64,000 bases of DNA, taken from positions 31,194,879 through 31,258,878 of the forward strand of contig CM054165.1 in assembly GCA_028751875.1 (NCBI GenBank). Direction: 5' to 3'. This DNA is from Rapana venosa (lineage: Eukaryota; Mollusca; Gastropoda; Neogastropoda; Muricidae). The position numbers and the translations under genes were made by a program. Of the stretch, positions 53,768 to 63,960 are shown piece after piece. The number at the start of each line of letters is the position of its first letter. Position 1 is the stretch's first letter. A model generated the notes under the pieces. The model had not been told where the DNA came from, searched no databases, and saw nothing but the letters and a program-made list of their open reading frames with translations.

Positions 53768-54050
53768 GTTCCCGTGTGTTTGCGGTTTTGTAAATTCTGT
53801 CATCTGTTCCCACCGGTACACAATGGCCTACTCTTCCAAAAAGCGGAACAGGTTTTAACGTGTGCGCAAGATGTTCTGCGTGCGTTCGCACACGGGCCCT
53901 CGGTTTATAGTCTCATCCGAAGAACTTTTGGGGAGAGTAGAGGCGGCACTGATGTTAACTCCAGGGGAAAATATCCCCTTGAACGGGAATCGAACCCGGG
54001 TCGTCAGATTGCGAGCGTAATGTTCTAACCACTAGGCTATCCCGTCCCCT
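53768..54050 (-). mobile_element. SINE-A lacking its tail
   Basis: From CCCGTGTGTTTGCGGTTTTG to CACTAGGCTATCCCGTCCCC, with box B complement GAATCGAACCCGGGTCGTCA. It separates exon-end copies 1 and 2. Confidence 0.9.
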
Positions 54051-54068
54051 GTGGTGTGTGTGTGTGTG

Positions 54069-54134
54069 TGACCAACATGCCTCGCTACTGCATGCTAGGA
54101 AATCCTGTCTCCTTTGATAGTAGGTTACCTCCCT
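54069..54134 (+). repeat. w13 exon-end copy 2
   Basis: ACCAACATGCCTCGCTACTG, CATGCTAGGAAATCCTGTCT, CCTTTGATA, then GTAGGTTACC. GCTAGGA replaces GCCGGGA. Confidence 0.9.
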
Positions 54135-54192
54135 GTGTGTGTGGTGTGTGTCTGTGGTGTGTGTGTGTGGTGTGTGTGTGTGTGTGTGTGTG

Positions 54193-54650
54193 ATCTTCAG
54201 TTTAACGTCTATTCACATTTAGTGATTTTAGACGGAAAAAGTAATATAAACAAGAGAATGCAAACAATAAGTGTCAAATAACAGTACTTAAAAACTAACT
54301 TTAACATACTACAAAAACTGAATTATCGGACTTCTTATCAATCCTAACACAATGTCCAACAGTAACGATGGTTCAGACAAAATCTGATCCAGTGACAAAC
54401 TTGGTATAGCAGGTAAAAATGCTTTTAAATGTCCACAATCAAAAATAACATGAGTATTGGTAATCTTCTCTCCACAAATACAGTTTACTTCTTTCACGTA
54501 CTTTGTCCTGAAAGCATTTAGTTTAAATCTGTACATAAGGGATAACATATTTCTACGATTATACCAACCACAGACTTTGTTAGAAATGAGAGCATTTCGA
54601 AAATCTATTACATTGCTTGTACAGCCATAATAAAGACAATAGCCAGAATC
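54193..54650 (-). mobile_element. LINE-2 3' fragment inside the exon-end array
   Basis: The minus strand reads GYCLYYGCTSNVIDFRNALI, RFKLNAFRTKYVKEVNCIC, GEKITNTHVIFDC and FLPAIPSLSLDQIL, stop near 54309, homologous to the + strand fragment at 16659-16943. The 3' end (AGTTTAACGTCTATTCACAT on the + strand) matches the LINE-2 terminus. It lies between exon-end copies 2 and 3. Confidence 0.85.
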
Positions 54651-54651
54651 A

Positions 54652-54945
54652 TAGTGTGTGTGTGTCTGTGGTGTGTGTGTGCGTCTGTGGTGTGTGTGTG
54701 TGTCTGTGGTGTGTGTGTGTGTCTGTGGTGTGTGTGTGTGTGTCTGTGGTGTGTGTGTGTCTGTGGTGTGTGTGTGTCTGTGGTGTGTGTGTGTGTCTGT
54801 GGTGTGTGTGTGTCTGTGGTGTGTGTGTGTCTGTGGTGTATGTGTGTGTGTGTGTCTGTGGTGTGTGTGTGTCTGTGGTGTGTGTGTCTGTGGTGTGTGT
54901 GTGTCTGTGTGGCATGTGTGTGTGTGGTGTGTGTGTGTGTGACCA
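54652..54945. repeat. (GTGTCTGTG)n minisatellite
   Basis: GTGTGTGTCTGTGGTGTGTG units of about 20-24 bp, the same spacer type that separates the other exon-end copies. Confidence 0.9.
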
Positions 54946-55003
54946 ACATGCCTCACTACTGCATGTCAGGAAATCCTGTCTCTTTTGATAGTAGGTGACC
55001 TCC

Positions 55004-55004
<1 letters not shown>
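54941..55004 (+). repeat. w13 exon-end copy 3
   Basis: ACCAACATGCCTCACTACTG, CATGTCAGGAAATCCTGTCT, CTTTTGATA, then GTAGGTGACC. Confidence 0.9.
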
Positions 55005-55067
<63 letters not shown>

Positions 55068-55148
55068 TCTGTTGTGTATGTGTGTCTGTGTGTGTGTGTC
55101 TGTTGTGTGTGTGTGTGTCTGTGGTGTGTGTGTGGTGTGTGTGTGTGT

Positions 55149-55212
55149 GAGACTAACATGCCTGGCTACTGCATGCTGGGAAATCCTGTCTCTTTTGATA
55201 GTAAGTTACCTC
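55149..55212 (+). repeat. w13 exon-end copy 4 with a stronger donor
   Basis: ACTAACATGCCTGGCTACTG, CATGCTGGGAAATCCTGTCT, CTTTTGATA, then GTAAGTTACC. The GTAAGT is closer to the consensus donor than the GTAGGT of the real exon. Confidence 0.9.
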
Positions 55213-55221
55213 TGTGTGTGT

Positions 55222-55223
55222 GT

Positions 55224-55257
<34 letters not shown>

Positions 55258-55275
55258 GGGGGGGGGGGGGGGAGA
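55222..55275. repeat. G-rich run
   Basis: About 50 bases of G with an A-containing interruption (GGGAGGGG). Likely hard to sequence; G-quadruplex potential. Confidence 0.85.
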
Positions 55276-55544
55276 GGGGTGTTTGTGTGGGTGGATGTTT
55301 GTGTGAGTCAGTGTTGTGTGTGTGGGTGTGTGTGTGTGTGAATGATTGAAACAAGGAAAAAGAAAATCTATTGATATTGGAAACAATAATTTTTTTAACG
55401 TTTGTAATGTAGATGAAGGAAACGGACATCTTTGGATAATGCCTGTTTGTATAATTAATAGTGTTACCATGTCTCCCCCCACCCCACCTCACACTCACCC
55501 CCCCGTGTCTACATGGCTCCAATGGACAATAAACCATGTCACTG

Positions 55545-55764
55545 TCTCTCTCCAACGCTCTCGCTCTGTCTCTGTCTATTTCTCTGCCTCTGTCTGTCTC
55601 TCTCTCTCGTTTCATAGTTCATTGTTCTTTCTCTCCCTCTGTTTTGCATCTCTCTCTCTCTGTCTCTCTGTTTGTCTGTCTGTCTCTTTCTCTCTCTCTT
55701 CATGGTTCATTGTTGTCTCTCTCTCCCTCTGTTTTGCTTCTCTCTCTCTCTGTCTGTCTGTCTC

Positions 55765-55797
<33 letters not shown>

Positions 55798-55880
55798 TTC
55801 TCTCTTTCTTTCTTCATGGTTCATTGTTCTCTCTCTCTCCTCTGTCTTGCTTCTCTAACTCTCTCTCTCTCTAGCTGTCC
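55545..55880. repeat. (TC)n/(TCTG)n array with ~120-bp higher-order repeat
   Basis: TC/TCTG blocks are separated three times by a TTCATGGTTCATTGTT-type core at 55617, 55700 and 55813. The same core (GCATGGTTCATTGTTCTTTC) occurs at 56563. Confidence 0.85.
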
Positions 55881-55912
55881 TTCCATGTTTAGACTTTGTA
55901 TACTTGTATGTA

Positions 55913-56292
55913 TGTTAGTCCGTCGTTTTCGACGATGACCTCCAAAACAGCAGAGGAGGCAGCTGCTGTTTCAGAAATTGGGCAGAAATTTGATTATAGT
56001 GGAGATGCCTTGCCCACAGTACATCCCCACTCTCTTGGCCAAGTGGGCATAAGGACAGTCAGCGTTGGAGATGTTCTCCAAAGGCCAACTAGCCCCCAGG
56101 GCTGCAGCACATAAGGACTGTGCGAGTCAAGCCTCCTAGTCAGAGAGTCATAATCGATCACTAAAGACTAAGCTGTAAAGTGGAATTCCATGAGTGGGAA
56201 AGCCACTGGTCATACAGCCTCTCACTTTGCTGTTGCCCCCAGCGTCAATGGTTCAATCAAGAACTGTGATAAACCCCAGGCGCTGACAGCCT
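55913..56292 (+). repeat. Dispersed repeat D, copy 3
   Basis: Collinear with copy 1 from GACGATGACCTCCAAAACAG to AACCCCAGGCGCTGACAGCC. Contains GCCCCCAGGGCTGCAGCACA, missing from copy 1. Confidence 0.88.
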
Positions 56293-56519
56293 GTATACTT
56301 ATATCATCTACTAACGAACGCATTAATAAGCGACTAGCAATTTATTTGTATAAAGCTTTTAAAATTAGAAATACTATCTGTACTTGAGGTATTATTCTTC
56401 TGTTCATAAATGTTTCTTATGCAACATGTTTTGGAATGTTGATTATATACACACACCCCCTTCATGAGGGGCCAAGGCCTATAATGAAAAAAACTTTCGC
56501 ATTCGCATTCGTATTCGCA

Positions 56520-56850
<331 letters not shown>

Positions 56851-56915
56851 CCTCCCTTTCCCTCTTAAAACTTAACATTACAAAATCTAACGCGCTTTTC
56901 ATCACTGTGTTTCAG

Positions 56916-57080
56916 TTGATGCCTCCAAAGCGGGTTCGGGCAATATTGAAATCCGCGTGAATGGGGGCAGAGTAGCGTGCAGTGTGCAAAACAAGGGCAA
57001 TCACTGCTTCACCGCTTCCTTTGTCCCCGAACACTCCCCCCATCTGGTGGAGATGACCTTCAACGAACAGGAAGTAGATG
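56916..57080 (+). CDS. jbug: jbug exon w14: core of Ig repeat 5
   Basis: Acceptor ACTGTGTTTCAG, donor GTAAGG. TT completes Ile; DASKAGSGNIEIRVNGGRVA is the D-x-S-K-A-G-x-G-x-(L/I)-x-(V/I) strand. CSVQNKGNHCFTASFVPEHS and PHLVEMTFNEQEVDG follow in the positions of the Y-x-V-x-F-x-P-x-x-x-x-x-H-x-V-x-(V/M)-x-F-x-x-x-x-V strands. The output phase of 1 matches w15 (GSPW). The first bases and acceptor are duplicated at 57776-57810. Confidence 0.95.
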
Positions 57081-57132
57081 GTAAGGTCATTCTGCGAATG
57101 TTCTTTTTTTTCTTCTTTTTTTCTTCTTTTTT

Positions 57133-57477
57133 TTCTTTTATTCTTTTATATCGAGGATAATGGAATAAGCACTTGGGTGCTTTTTTACATCCAGCCCCCA
57201 TGTGGATGCGGTTTTGTCAATTCTGTCATCTGTTCCCACCGGCACACAATGGCCTACTCTTACAAAAAGCGGAACAGGATTTAACATGTACGCAAGATGT
57301 TCTGTGAGCGTTCGCACACGGGGCCTCGGTTTATAGTCTCATCTGAAAGACTTTTTGGGAGAGTGGAGTCTGCACTGATGTTAACTCCAGGGGAAAATAT
57401 CCCCCTTGAATGGGAATCGAACCCGGGTCGTCAGATTGTGGGCGCAATGTTCTAACCACTAGGCTATCCCGTCCCCG
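57133..57477 (-). mobile_element. Full-length SINE-A
   Basis: Complete from TTTATTCTTTTATATCGAGG to CACTAGGCTATCCCGTCCCC, with intact minus-strand box A- and box B-like motifs. Confidence 0.93.
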
Positions 57478-57587
57478 TTATCTTAGAAGGGTTGTTTTTT
57501 TCGGGAAAAAAATGGCAGGAGAATGGACCAAGAAGGCAGAAAATAGAAAAGGAGATGAAAAAAAAGGAACAAGGCAGAAACAAATAA

Positions 57588-57618
<31 letters not shown>

Positions 57619-57775
57619 AGGGGTAGTAGAAGAGAGGGAATTCCTAGCACAGAATTTCCACAAGGTGGAGATGCCTGTTTATAATGTTTATAACTCAAAG
57701 GCCCCTAGCATCCCCGTGGGAGGTTTTGGGGGGTGGGCGTGGAGGGGGGGATGTAATCTAACATTGCTTATATTT

Positions 57776-57810
57776 TTTCATCACTGTGTTTCAGTTGATG
57801 CCTCCAAAGA
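57776..57810 (+). pseudogene. Duplicated acceptor and first codons of exon w14
   Basis: TTTTCATCACTGTGTTTCAG followed by TTGATGCCTCCAAAG is identical to 56897-56931 over about 35 bases. Downstream it continues AAGCTGTGTTTTTAG and reaches an in-frame stop within five codons (read as IDASKEAVF then stop), with no usable donor seen. It is a splice-acceptor decoy rather than a working exon, unless a far-downstream donor exists. Confidence 0.85.
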
Positions 57811-58064
57811 AGCTGTGTTTTTAGAATGTTGACATGTTCCTTCAGCAAATAACATTAACATGACGCTTAAAATAACGCAAGATACTATCAATACTCCTTC
57901 TTGTTCAGTTCTGACTTTGGATGACTCACAATAGCTATCGATTTACTGAAGTGTGGATTTCGAAAAGAAAAAAAAACCCCGGAAAGAGTTTTGCAAGCGC
58001 ATGCACACATACACAAGAAACATCAGGCTCTCTTTTGCATTGGTGATGTTTAGAGCATCCTGGT

Positions 58065-58199
58065 CTTCTTCTTCTTCTTCTTCTGCTTCTTCTTCTTCTT
58101 CTTCTTCTTCGTCGTCGTCTTCTTCTTCTTCTTCTTCTTCTTCTTCCTTTTTCGTCATGTTTCTCCCAGGGGAGGTTTGACATTGATGAGCCTTGTATA
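58065..58199 (-). mobile_element. LINE-3 3' terminus with (GAA)n tail
   Basis: TTC/GTC triplets (58065-58150) are followed by TCATGTTTCTCCCAGGGGAG and GTTTGACATTGATGAGCCTT, identical in order to 33765-33812. The element is truncated almost to its end. Confidence 0.82.
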
Positions 58200-58353
58200 G
58201 TGAACAAAGCATGTAGGTGTGGAGGTTTGTCTGCGAACACTGTATCATTCATTCATTGATGAATTGACTCATTCATTCATTCATTTTAGTCGATACAGTC
58301 TCCTGTTACAGAAGTGATCTCTGAAAACGATCTCTGTCTGTTTCTGACCGCAG

Positions 58354-58500
58354 GGAGTCCGTGGAAAATACCGTTGATAGATTTGGATTCCATCCACATA
58401 AACGCGTCGAGCAAAGAAATCGTTCCCATCCATGTCCCAGCATCCTTCACTGTCCACTGTGGTCAGTGTCCTTTGGACCAGCTGGACATCAGCGTCAAAG
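58354..58500 (+). CDS. jbug: jbug exon w15: end of Ig repeat 5 and start of repeat 6 (last exon in window)
   Basis: Acceptor TTTCTGACCGCAG, donor GTATCA. GG completes Gly; SPWKIPLIDLDSIHINASSK, EIVPIHVPASFTVHCGQCPL and DQLDISVKG. GSPW is the end-strand motif of repeat 5, and A-S-F-T-V-x-C opens repeat 6. One G is carried out, so the next exon should start with two bases completing a codon and a P-S-G-type turn as in w12. No such exon is recognised before position 64000. Confidence 0.94.
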
Positions 58501-58699
58501 GTATCAGCCCTCGCCCGGGGAGATGGGGTGGGGGGTTTGGGATTTTGGGGGTTTTTTGTTGTTGTTGGTGGTGTTTGATTTTGGTTTTGGTTGTGTTTGG
58601 TTATTTTTGTGGGGAGAGCGTTCCTTGGCTATATGTGTGAGGTTCACCAATGATATTTTTTGCCTATGTAGTATAAAAAGTATATAAAAGTATACAAAA

Positions 58700-58790
58700 A
58701 GTCATCTGAGCGCTTTGATTTGTTGCTTTACAAGATACAGCGCTATATAAATTCCATACATTATTATTATTATTAATATTATTATATGTG
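58700..58790 (+). mobile_element. LINE-1 3' tail fragment
   Basis: GAGCGCTTTGATTTGTTGCT, ACAAGATACAGCGCTATATA and AATTCCATACATTATTATTA. Confidence 0.85.
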
Positions 58791-58877
58791 ACCATTCCCC
58801 CCCCCCCCCCACCCCCCACCATTTTGGGTAGCTGCATTCCGACTTCAGTGACGTTTGTAATTACGTGTAACCAAGCC

Positions 58878-59400
58878 ATGATTGTTTTGATGAAGTGGGT
58901 GGTTGCTCTAATCTGTCAAGCTGTCTGCCAAGTCATGATTGTTTTGATGAAGTGGGCGGTTGCTCTAATCTGTCAGCTGTCTGCCAAGCCATGATTGTTT
59001 TGATGAAGTGGGTGGTTGGCTCTAATCTGTCAGCTGTCTGCCAAGTCATGATTGTTTTGATGAAGTGGGTGGTTGGCTCTAATCTGTCAGCTGTCTGCCA
59101 AGTCATGATTGTTTTGATGAAGTGGGTGGTTGGCTCTAATCTGTCAGCTGTCTGCCAAGTCATGATTGTTTTGATGAAGTGGGTGGTTGGCTCTAATCTG
59201 TCAGCTGTCTGCCAAGCCATGATTGTTTTGATGAAGTGGGTGGTTGCTCTAATCTGTCATCTGTCTGCCAAGCCAAATCATGATTGTTTTGATGAAGTGG
59301 GTGGTTGCTCTAATCTGTCATCTGTCTGCCAAGTCATGATTGTTTTGATGAAGTGGGTGGTTGCTCTAATCTGTCAGCTGTCGGCATCACCACTGTCAAT
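58878..59400. repeat. 56-57-bp minisatellite, 9 full units
   Basis: The unit starts CATGATTGTTTTGATGAAGT and continues GGGTGGTTGGCTCTAATCTG, TCAGCTGTCTGCCAAGT. Units begin at 58878, 58934, 58990, 59047, 59104, 59161, 59218, 59279 and 59335. Five are exactly 57 bp, so a 19-residue repeat is open on both strands (MIVLMKWVVGSNLSAVCQV on +). No splice or domain evidence for coding. Confidence 0.95.
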
Positions 59401-59709
59401 GGTAGGAGCTCCACGCAATGCCACCACCAGGGTTCACCATCTCTTTCTGTCTCTGCTGAGTTCTACTACCATCTCCTGTAGCCCTCCTCCCAGACCACTG
59501 ATCTCAGTGATGATGTTGGCAATGTAGGATGTTGGTGGTCTGCCTCTTTTTTTTTCTTCCTGCCCTCAACCTTACCTTGGAGAACTTACTGTCGTCATCA
59601 GATTTGTTTGGGTGCTCTAAAATGATCTGGGGGGGGGAAAAAAAATCTCTCATGTCGTCAGTCTTAAGTGATCTCATAAGTCATGCTGTTTTGGGGAAAA
59701 TGAGCAGGT

Positions 59710-59717
59710 TTCATCAC

Positions 59718-59764
<47 letters not shown>

Positions 59765-59765
59765 A
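59710..59765. repeat. (CAT)n microsatellite
   Basis: About 17 CAT triplets. Confidence 0.95.
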
Positions 59766-60026
59766 TCCCATTGCCTACATGGTCTTCGGGAGAGACAGGA
59801 GGGAGGTGTTGGTGGAGGTGGACTGTGTTCTCCAGGCTTGGTCAGTCTGTCTGTCTTCAGCCTTCTGCAGCAAGCAACACAGCAGCACAGCCAGCCATGT
59901 CCAGGCCCAAGTCCTGTCTTTGATGTTCTCTGTTCAGAATCGGGGTTTCTGGAGCTTTCACGGTTTCTGCATGTTTCTGCACGTTGCCAGCCTGAGCCTA
60001 CAACCGGCATTGCTCATACAGTCAGG

Positions 60027-60200
60027 CAGAACATCTTGCGCACACGTTAAATCCTGTTCCGCTTTTCGAAAGAGTAGGCCATTGTGTGCCGGTGGGAACA
60101 GATGACAAAATTTACAAAACCGCATACACACAGGGACTGGATGTAAAAAAAAGCACATAAGTGCTTATTCCATTATCCTCGATATAAAATTAAAAAAAAA
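60027..60200 (+). mobile_element. SINE-A fragment (3' half)
   Basis: AGAACATCTTGCGCACACGT, GTAGGCCATTGTGTGCCGGT and GATATAAAATTAAAAAAAAA. Confidence 0.88.
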
Positions 60201-60580
60201 TTTTTAAAAGAAAAAGCCTACAGTCAGAAGGAGGAGACTGTAAGGAGAGGTGAACAGCAGAGAACTGTTCAGAGAAATGTCGAGAGATGTTCAGAAAAGA
60301 TGCCTCCTTTCTAGCTAGTGTTTGGGCCTGCAGCCTCCAGCAACTTCAGTAGAGCGACGTTGTTCAGTGGGAAATCCTAACGGCTAAAAACTGTTCCAGG
60401 TGGACGTTCCATAATCACTCTCTGGTGCGGTTTGGTTGTTTTGTTTGTGATGTCAGGAAGCAGTGTGCGAGGAAATGCTGTGTAAGCTCATCATCAGGCT
60501 CCAGAAAAGTAAAACCGAGCAGGATTTTGGGGGGAGTTACGTTCATCCTGATTTCTTGAGATATTTTACATTCCTATGTA

Positions 60581-60967
60581 GGTGCCTGTTTGTCCGTCGT
60601 GTTCGACGTTGACCTCCGTTTTGGAGGCAGCTGCTGTTTCAGAAATTGGGCAGAAATTTGATTATAGTGGAGATGCCTTGCCCACAGTACATCCCCACTC
60701 TCTCGGCCAAGTGGGCATAAGGACAGTCAGCGTTGGAGATGTTCTCCAAAGGCCAGCTAGCCCCCAGGGCTGCAGCACTTAAGGACTGTGCGAGTCAAGC
60801 CTCCTAGTCAGAGAATCATAGTCGATCACTAAAGACTAAGCTGTAAAGTGGGAATTCCATGAGTGGGAAAGAAAGCCACTGGTCATACAGCCTCTCACTG
60901 TGCTGTTGTTGCCCCCAGCGTCAATGGTTTAATCAAGAACTGGGATAAAGCCCAGGCGCTGACGGCA
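60581..60967 (+). repeat. Dispersed repeat D, copy 4
   Basis: Collinear with copy 3. A short deletion and change removes the AAAACAGCAGAGGAGG segment (here GACCTCCGTTTTGGAGGCAG). It ends at AAGCCCAGGCGCTGACGGC, and repeat E follows 16 bp later. Confidence 0.88.
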
Positions 60968-60982
60968 ATGTGGGTGTTAGAC

Positions 60983-61185
60983 TTCACAAAACGCACAAAT
61001 CCAGCATAACTCAGGCAAGGGTCCAGGGCCCAGTGCTAAAATTAGCACACCCCTTCCTTTTTACCAAGTCCAAGAGGTGTGGTCAGTTCCTGCTGTAATC
61101 AGCACCAGCTGGGATGGAATGGAATGGATAGCAGCCGAGAGGAGTTGAAAGTGGGGGAGAAGTTGACAGCTGTGTGCAGTGCATA
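60983..61185 (+). repeat. Dispersed repeat E, copy 2
   Basis: CACAAATCCAGCATAACTCA, GTCCAGGGCCCAGTGCTAAA, AGCACCAGCTGGGATGGAAT and GACAGCTGTGTGCAG, matching 38283-38460. Confidence 0.85.
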
Positions 61186-61904
61186 CCTCCAAGTGTTGGA
61201 TCCTGAGACCTCTGCTTTGCCATAGGTAGACTAGGGACGTTCTGATTGGTTGTGTGTGACTTTGGCACAAGGGTAAAAGTGCACGACGTGTGTGTGTGTG
61301 GTTTTGTGACTGTGAGTTCAAGGACTGGCTTAGGAACTCGTTGTGTAAGTGTATTTGTCAAGTCAAGTAAAATCATGACAAAATGATCTTTATTGAGGGT
61401 AAAAGATTAAGTGTATACCACTTTTTTCATCCTGCCCTCACAAAAAAAGAAAAATGTGTGCGTGTGCGCGTGCGTGTGTGTGTGGCGCGCGCATGCATGC
61501 GTGCTAGTGTGTATTTGCACCTACATATGTGTGTGTGTGCTCGTGCATGTGTGTGTGTGTGTCCACACTAACCTGCTACCATTTTTGTTGTCGTTACAAA
61601 ATGTTAGAAAAATGTACGGTGTTGGAACAATATTAGTGGACGCAAACGCTCGTTGGATGGATATCCAGCTCACGTCTTTGTTTGAAGGTCCAGGTCTTAT
61701 CATAAGATAGATAGATACCTATGCATTTCAGCTTTCGTGGGGTTGTGGTCTTGTTATGAATATATGGTTTTTGTGTTATGACCGGGATCATTGTTGTGGT
61801 GTAGTTTGTACTGATTTCAACAATAAACGTGCATGCTGGGGGTTCGGTTGTTTCTTTTTCACCGTTTCTTTAATTATGTTGTTTTCAGTTTTTCTCGTTC
61901 GTTT

Positions 61905-62025
61905 TATTGATTTTGGTGTTTTTTCCCTCCTCATTGATTTTGGTTTTTTTCCCTCCTCATTGATTTTGGTTTTTTTTCCCTCCTCATTGATTTTGGTTTT
62001 TTTCCCTCCTCATTGATTTTTTGAA
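61905..62025. repeat. ~26-bp minisatellite
   Basis: TGATTTTGGTTTTTTTCCCT + CCTCAT repeated four to five times. Confidence 0.9.
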
Positions 62026-63779
62026 GAAGTTGTGTATTCTGTTTTGAATTTTTTGAGTTTGAATCTGTGCATTGATCTGTTACCATTTTGAATGATTTCA
62101 GTGATGTGAAGTTTGTGTTTTGAGTATGTGTTTATGTTTTTTTGGGTGAAAACTTCACAACTTAACGTGATTTTCAGACATTTAAGTTAACAAAATGTCC
62201 ATCTATTGTTGTGTGTGGTATGGTTGTTGATATTGCTTTTCCAGCTGGTCATCTAATGCTGGTCATTATGATTTTTTTGGGGGGGTTATGTTTGGTTGTT
62301 ATGATTTTTTTTGGTTTTCAGCAGTCACGACTTTTGTTCATATTTCTGTTTGTTCCTGATGCGATGGGATGTTGGATGTTATTAGTATATGTATACAGTG
62401 TGTTTGTGCATGCGTGTGTGCATATGTGCGTGTGTGTGTGTGCATATGTGCGTGCGTGTGTGTGTGTGCATATGTGCACACTCAACCTTCAGTACCTATG
62501 TTTGTAACCGACGCGTATGAAAGTTGCAAGAAACTTTTTGGATACAAAAAAAAATTGAACGGAGAAATACTCATGATTCAAAAAAAAAATGACACAGAAC
62601 ACATCTTCCTTATGTGTTCAACACCACTGCAGAAGAAGCTGCTTTTTTTGTCTTTTCCCTACCCGTTTAAGAACATGAGACGCACGACATTTTCACGCCA
62701 AAGGTGGGTTTGTTTGGTTTTTGCTTTCTTTCCTGATCTGCATAGCTTCTATTTAGCGTCTAGAAACTGTATACATTATGTAGAAAAAAAACACCAACTG
62801 TGTCGTTTTTGTCCAGGGTCAGTTTTACCGTGGGGGGGGGGGGGTGGGGTTCCTCGTTGGAAGGAGCTGAGATATTGCCAGTTGTAGTGGTTTTTTGGGG
62901 GGTGCTTTTTCTGGTGTTTACTTGTATCATTTGCTACTTCATTTTCTTGTTTCTCTCCACAGTATTCTTTCTGTTGTTTTGAGTTGTTTTTTCCTGTTAA
63001 TTTTTGTTGTCATTATACTTGTTTCTCATCAGTGTGTTTTCTTTTCTTTTTTTGGTTTTTTTTTTGGTATGGGTTTGAAGTTACATTGGTTGAAATAGTG
63101 CTCATGATTTACGTCATTGATTGTCGTGTGTGTGCATACATGTGTGTGTGTGTTTGTGTGTATATGTGTGCGTTTTGTATGTGCCTTTTCTTTTTTTTTA
63201 AAACAGTTTTCATTGTTTTTTTTCTCTCAGTGTAGTCAAATGAGTTTTTAAAACTTTTTTGTGTGTGTGGAGAAATTGCTTCGTGCATTTGTGTCCACAT
63301 TTCAAATTTTGCTGAATATATCTATGACAGTTTTGCCACCAAAAAAAAAAAAAAAAAAATGCGTTTGATTTAAATATAGCTGCTGCAATTAACTCCTTGA
63401 GTGATGCAATTTCATACATACTGACCCGCAAAATTTGGCTTTTTTTTCTGGTAGAAAAAAATATAATATTATGCAAAATAACTGACCACTTAATGTAGTT
63501 GTAGTGTAGTTGCTGATGAATTTGCACTGTGAAGTTGTTGTTGTGGATGTTGTTGTTGTTTGTGTGTGTGTGTGTGACAAAGAGAGTGAGTTAGTGTGTG
63601 TGTGTGTACATAAATATGCCAAAATGGAGAGCAAAAAATAGTTATACGCAGTTTGTCAAATATGATTAGTTGTTTATTAATAATTATTTTGTACTCGGAT
63701 AAAGTTGGAACTCAGGTTAGGTCATCAGGCGAGATGGGACAATGCGTGTATCGTGCTCACCTTCTTCTCCTTATTTTTA

Positions 63780-63960
63780 ATCTTCCTCTTCTTCTTCTGC
63801 TACTTCTTGTTTTCCTCCTCCTCCTCCTCCTCTTCTTCCTCCTTTCCTCCTCCTCCTCCTCCTCCTCCTCCATCATCATCTTCTTCTTCTTCTTTTCCTC
63901 TTCCTTCTTCTTCTTTTCCTCTTCCTTCTTCTTCTTTGCATTCATCTTCTTATTATGTCT
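63780..63960. repeat. (CTT)n/(CCT)n pyrimidine array
   Basis: Imperfect TTC/TCC triplets with a CTTCCTCTTCC higher-order pattern. Pure pyrimidine on the + strand. Confidence 0.9.

Larger units (their letters stand above)
57081..58353 (+). other. Intron w14-w15 (1.3 kb)
   Basis: Contents: T-rich tract; SINE-A (57133-57477); G run (57591-57618); short unique sequence; a duplicated w14 acceptor (57776-57810); unique sequence; TTC array and LINE-3 terminus (58065-58199); and the w15 acceptor region. Confidence 0.85.

Noticed and set aside
61411..61710. Possible further jbug exon near 61604
   Set aside because: An AG precedes it, but the peptide lacks the P-S-G turn and strand pattern expected after w15, no suitable GT donor in phase follows, and the frame ends in a stop.
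62369..62887. 172-codon + strand frame
   Set aside because: The first part is a GT repeat and the rest has no domain or splice consensus; A and G runs suggest a chance frame.
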